Source of the DNA: Hornefia butyriciproducens
Lineage (GTDB): Bacteria > Bacillota > Clostridia > Peptostreptococcales > Anaerovoracaceae
Assembly: GCF_009695915.1 (NCBI RefSeq)
Contig: NZ_VUMZ01000004.1
Coordinates: forward strand, 124,001 to 188,000
Direction: 5' to 3'
DNA length: 64,000 bases
Notes under the pieces: generated by a model
The model's input: the letters and a program-made list of their open reading frames with translations, nothing else
Told to the model about the DNA's origin: nothing
Databases searched by the model: none
Shown: positions 62,390-64,000 of the stretch, one piece after another
Numbering within the stretch: position 1 is the stretch's first letter
How the letters are laid out: every line of letters begins with the position of its first letter
Made by a program: the position numbers and the translations under genes

Positions 62390-63012
62390 ATACTCTCCTT
62401 CTCCCTTCCCTTATCCCGGGGAAGCCCGATTTCAAACTGCTGGTAGTCCCAGGCATCCAGCCACCGGCGCAGACGCTCCGTGTCATATGGAACATTGTTT
62501 CCGAGCTCCTTTGTCAGCCCCGGGTCCTTCGCGTAGAAAACGCCCCGGTCATATTTCCAGAAACACAGCACATGCCCGTTATGGACCTTTCTTTTGTTCC
62601 CGCGGATATCATAAAAACCGGTTTGCCGTGAAGACGCCCAGATTACTGTATTCTCCCCAGACAGCGCCGTGCGGAAAGCCTCCGTGCTCCGTTCAAGGGG
62701 CCTGGCCTCTATACCGAACAGCCGCCGGTTCATCTCGTTAAATCTGAGCTGGGCGTCACCGCCGCAGATGCTTGTGGCCTCCCTGTCGCAGACCCGCCGC
62801 TGATCGATTCCCGCAGAATCCCGCATACGATACACATCCTCCGGCGTCAGCTCCCGGCCGGTGAGAATATCAATGCACATGGTCATCGCCACCAGTCCAC
62901 AGCCGTTGTAGTCAACCGCTCCCTCCCAGTAAGGAAGTGATTCCCAGGGCGCACCGTGCCGCTGCGAAAAAAACAGATTTTCTCCCCGCCGTTCCAATTC
63001 ATTGCGACTCAT
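62386..63012 (-). CDS. C39-like cysteine peptidase family protein
   Basis: 208 residues. The nucleophile cysteine lies in VDYNGCGLVAMTMCIDIL and the His/Asp pair probably in HNGHVLCFWKYDRGVFYAKDPG, matching the Peptidase_C39_2 fold. No signal peptide or membrane helix; no ABC transporter domain. A role with the coupled secreted hydrolase is suggested by the 4-base overlap but is untested. Confidence 0.75.
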   Translation of the reverse strand: MSRNELERRGENLFFSQRHGAPWESLPYWEGAVDYNGCGLVAMTMCIDILTGRELTPEDVYRMRDSAGIDQRRVCDREATSICGGDAQLRFNEMNRRLFGIEARPLERSTEAFRTALSGENTVIWASSRQTGFYDIRGNKRKVHNGHVLCFWKYDRGVFYAKDPGLTKELGNNVPYDTERLRRWLDAWDYQQFEIGLPRDKGREKESI

Positions 63013-63021
63013 TTGTTCCCC

Positions 63022-63672
63022 TCACGCTTTCCACAGATCGGAAACAAAATACATCATGGCGCACCAGGTCACCATCGGATACCGGTGACCGTGAGGATCC
63101 TTTCCTTCCCGGAGCAGGCAAAGCACCTCTTCCCGGGTGGCCAGAAGGAATCCCGCGAATTTCTCACTTCCCACGGCGCCTTTCTGATTCAGTTCAGAAA
63201 GGTCATCCAGATGAGCCGTCATGGCGATCAGTGCCGTACACTCATCGGTAAATCCGGGGCTGTTGAATACCAGCGGATTGACCATGCGGATGTCGTCCGT
63301 GACCTTCAGCATAATTCCGGTTTCCTCATAGATTTCCCGTTTCATCGCCGTGAACAAAGGCTGATCCGATTCTTTGTCGCTCTCGTCCACCAGACCTGCA
63401 GGAATGCTCAGCATATACTGCCCCGTAGGATAACGATATTCATAATCCAACAGCAGCCGGGGTTCGCTGTCCGGCGTCTTGATTACCAGAAATCCGCTGA
63501 CCGCATCCGGCAGCATGGAATTAAAATCATTTTCCGATTTGATCGCTGCGATGTTTTCCAGTTCCCTGCGCGAGGCATCGTAGTAATGTGCACCTTCCTC
63601 GTACTGAAGGTCGAAAACTCTGACGAATCTGGTGTCCGCGACGGTCTTCACGTTATCTTTTCGGATTGCCAT
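63022..63672 (-). CDS. NUDIX hydrolase
   Basis: 216 residues. The Nudix box runs from GLVDESD to AMKREIYEETGI (REXXEEXGU core; an insertion separates the first Gly). VVNPLVFNSPG and the ADP-ribose-pyrophosphatase-like N-terminal half suggest hydrolysis of nucleoside diphosphate sugars. Start GAGGAG upstream. 9 bases from the peptidase gene; first gene of this run. Confidence 0.9.
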   Translation of the reverse strand: MAIRKDNVKTVADTRFVRVFDLQYEEGAHYYDASRRELENIAAIKSENDFNSMLPDAVSGFLVIKTPDSEPRLLLDYEYRYPTGQYMLSIPAGLVDESDKESDQPLFTAMKREIYEETGIMLKVTDDIRMVNPLVFNSPGFTDECTALIAMTAHLDDLSELNQKGAVGSEKFAGFLLATREEVLCLLREGKDPHGHRYPMVTWCAMMYFVSDLWKA

Positions 63673-63706
63673 ACTTTGCCACTCCTCTCAAAGAAATCCT
63701 GATTTC

Positions 63707-63734
63707 ATTATATCGGTAAAACTGAGAATGTCAA
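63707..63734 (-). promoter_or_regulatory. Promoter of the NUDIX gene operon
   Basis: TTGACA (63734-63729), 16-bp spacer, TATAAT (63712-63707) on the minus strand. Confidence 0.82.
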
Positions 63735-63747
63735 TCTTTCCGATGTT

Positions 63748-63805
63748 CCGATACATCAAACCGCACATTCGACATTCCGATACATCATACCGCACCGGTG
63801 TGCCC
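63748..63805. repeat. Short direct repeat upstream of the NUDIX gene
   Basis: TTCCGATACATCA occurs twice 29 bases apart, each followed by WACCGCAC. No gene. Confidence 0.6.
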
Positions 63806-63858
63806 GACCGGACATCCGGCCCGGCGATCCCGCAGCATACACGGCGCATCCTACAGAA

Positions 63859-63882
63859 AAACCGCGGACGCTACCGCGGTTT
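63859..63882. terminator. Possible terminator hairpin
   Basis: AAACCGCGG-6-base loop-CCGCGGTTT with a short T-rich tail. It may end a transcript arriving from beyond the right edge; weak. Confidence 0.45.
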
Positions 63883-63891
63883 CCTTCATTT

Positions 63892-64000
63892 ATTAATGTG
63901 TACTCAGCCGTCGAATATGCGCGAGACATCAATAATGAAACGAGCATATTCGATGGCCTGCCGCAAGGTTTTCAGGAGTTTTATTCTGCGGCTACACTGC
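63892..64000 (+). repeat. Paired-cloverleaf element copy 4 (module A, cut by window end)
   Basis: Begins ATGTGTACTCAG and contains the CGAATATGC/GCATATTCG hairpin (with ATCAATAAT in its loop, as in copies 1 and 2) and GCCGCAAGGTTTTC. The rest lies beyond the right edge. Confidence 0.8.

Noticed and set aside
1-64000. tRNA, rRNA and prophage genes
   Set aside because: No cloverleaf with CCA-type ends, no rRNA blocks and no integrase, terminase or capsid genes were found on either strand.

Overview
The window looks like chromosomal DNA of a mid-to-high GC, low-to-moderately specialised anaerobic Firmicute (Clostridia; a Peptostreptococcales/Anaerovoracaceae-like bacterium is my best guess, made without database searches). 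The reasons are: a CIRCE-controlled hrcA-grpE-dnaK-dnaJ cluster, two T-box leaders, type III glutamine synthetase, TrpB2-type enzyme, an AGCS symporter, an iron-containing alcohol dehydrogenase, a rubredoxin domain, and a cobalamin riboswitch. Nearly every base is ordinary housekeeping or amino-acid metabolism sequence. There are no rRNA or tRNA genes, no CRISPR array, no phage and no recognisable transposase.

Layout: 1-7.1 kb holds a deacetylase and an AGCS amino-acid symporter behind a sigma-54 promoter, the matching sigma-54 activator, an MFS pump and a D-cysteine desulfhydrase-like enzyme. 7.2-12.7 kb holds a small J-domain protein, a DUF5685 protein and a complete potABCD polyamine transporter. 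12.9-18.1 kb is the class I heat-shock operon. 18.2-23.4 kb is glpK, hemW, lepA and a membrane-anchored protein, then rpsT on the other strand. 24-28.4 kb is a MoxR/DUF58/transglutaminase operon behind a cobalamin riboswitch. 28.7-32.2 kb holds naxE and a two-component system. 32.3-37.6 kb holds a DUF134/dinitrogenase-cofactor-like metalloprotein, deoD, a BTAD regulator, murE and nadE. 37.9-42.6 kb holds an AIM24 protein, proBA and a T-box-controlled TrpB2 homologue. 42.6-47.1 kb is an AT-rich ABC transporter cassette that looks acquired. 47.3-52 kb holds an MFS pump, a fused homoserine acetyltransferase-aspartate kinase and a phosphodiesterase. 52-56.3 kb is an asparagine T-box with asnB and glnA3. 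56.4-63.7 kb holds a run of metabolic and cell-wall hydrolase genes.

The most unusual material is non-coding. A dispersed element of about 254 bp (copies near 29.5, 43.9, 52.0 and 63.9 kb) is built of two modules. Each module folds as an outer stem enclosing three hairpins, in the manner of a cloverleaf. Two copies are flanked by short direct repeats that look like target-site duplications, and two supply the stop codon of the neighbouring gene. A second point is a 47-bp palindrome upstream of the sigma-54 promoter that recurs 26 kb away, upstream of the cobalamin riboswitch operon. Several genes also carry short tandem repeats starting at or just after their stop codon, and the dnaK-dnaJ gap holds a 151-bp tandem duplication.

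Functionally the window centres on amino-acid and nitrogen handling: uptake (AGCS, Pot), synthesis (proBA, TrpB2, AsnB, GlnA3, MetA-AK) and regulation by tRNA charging, plus proteostasis and envelope work. Coordinates of starts were chosen from Shine-Dalgarno matches and family alignments by eye. All functional calls are from motif recognition only.
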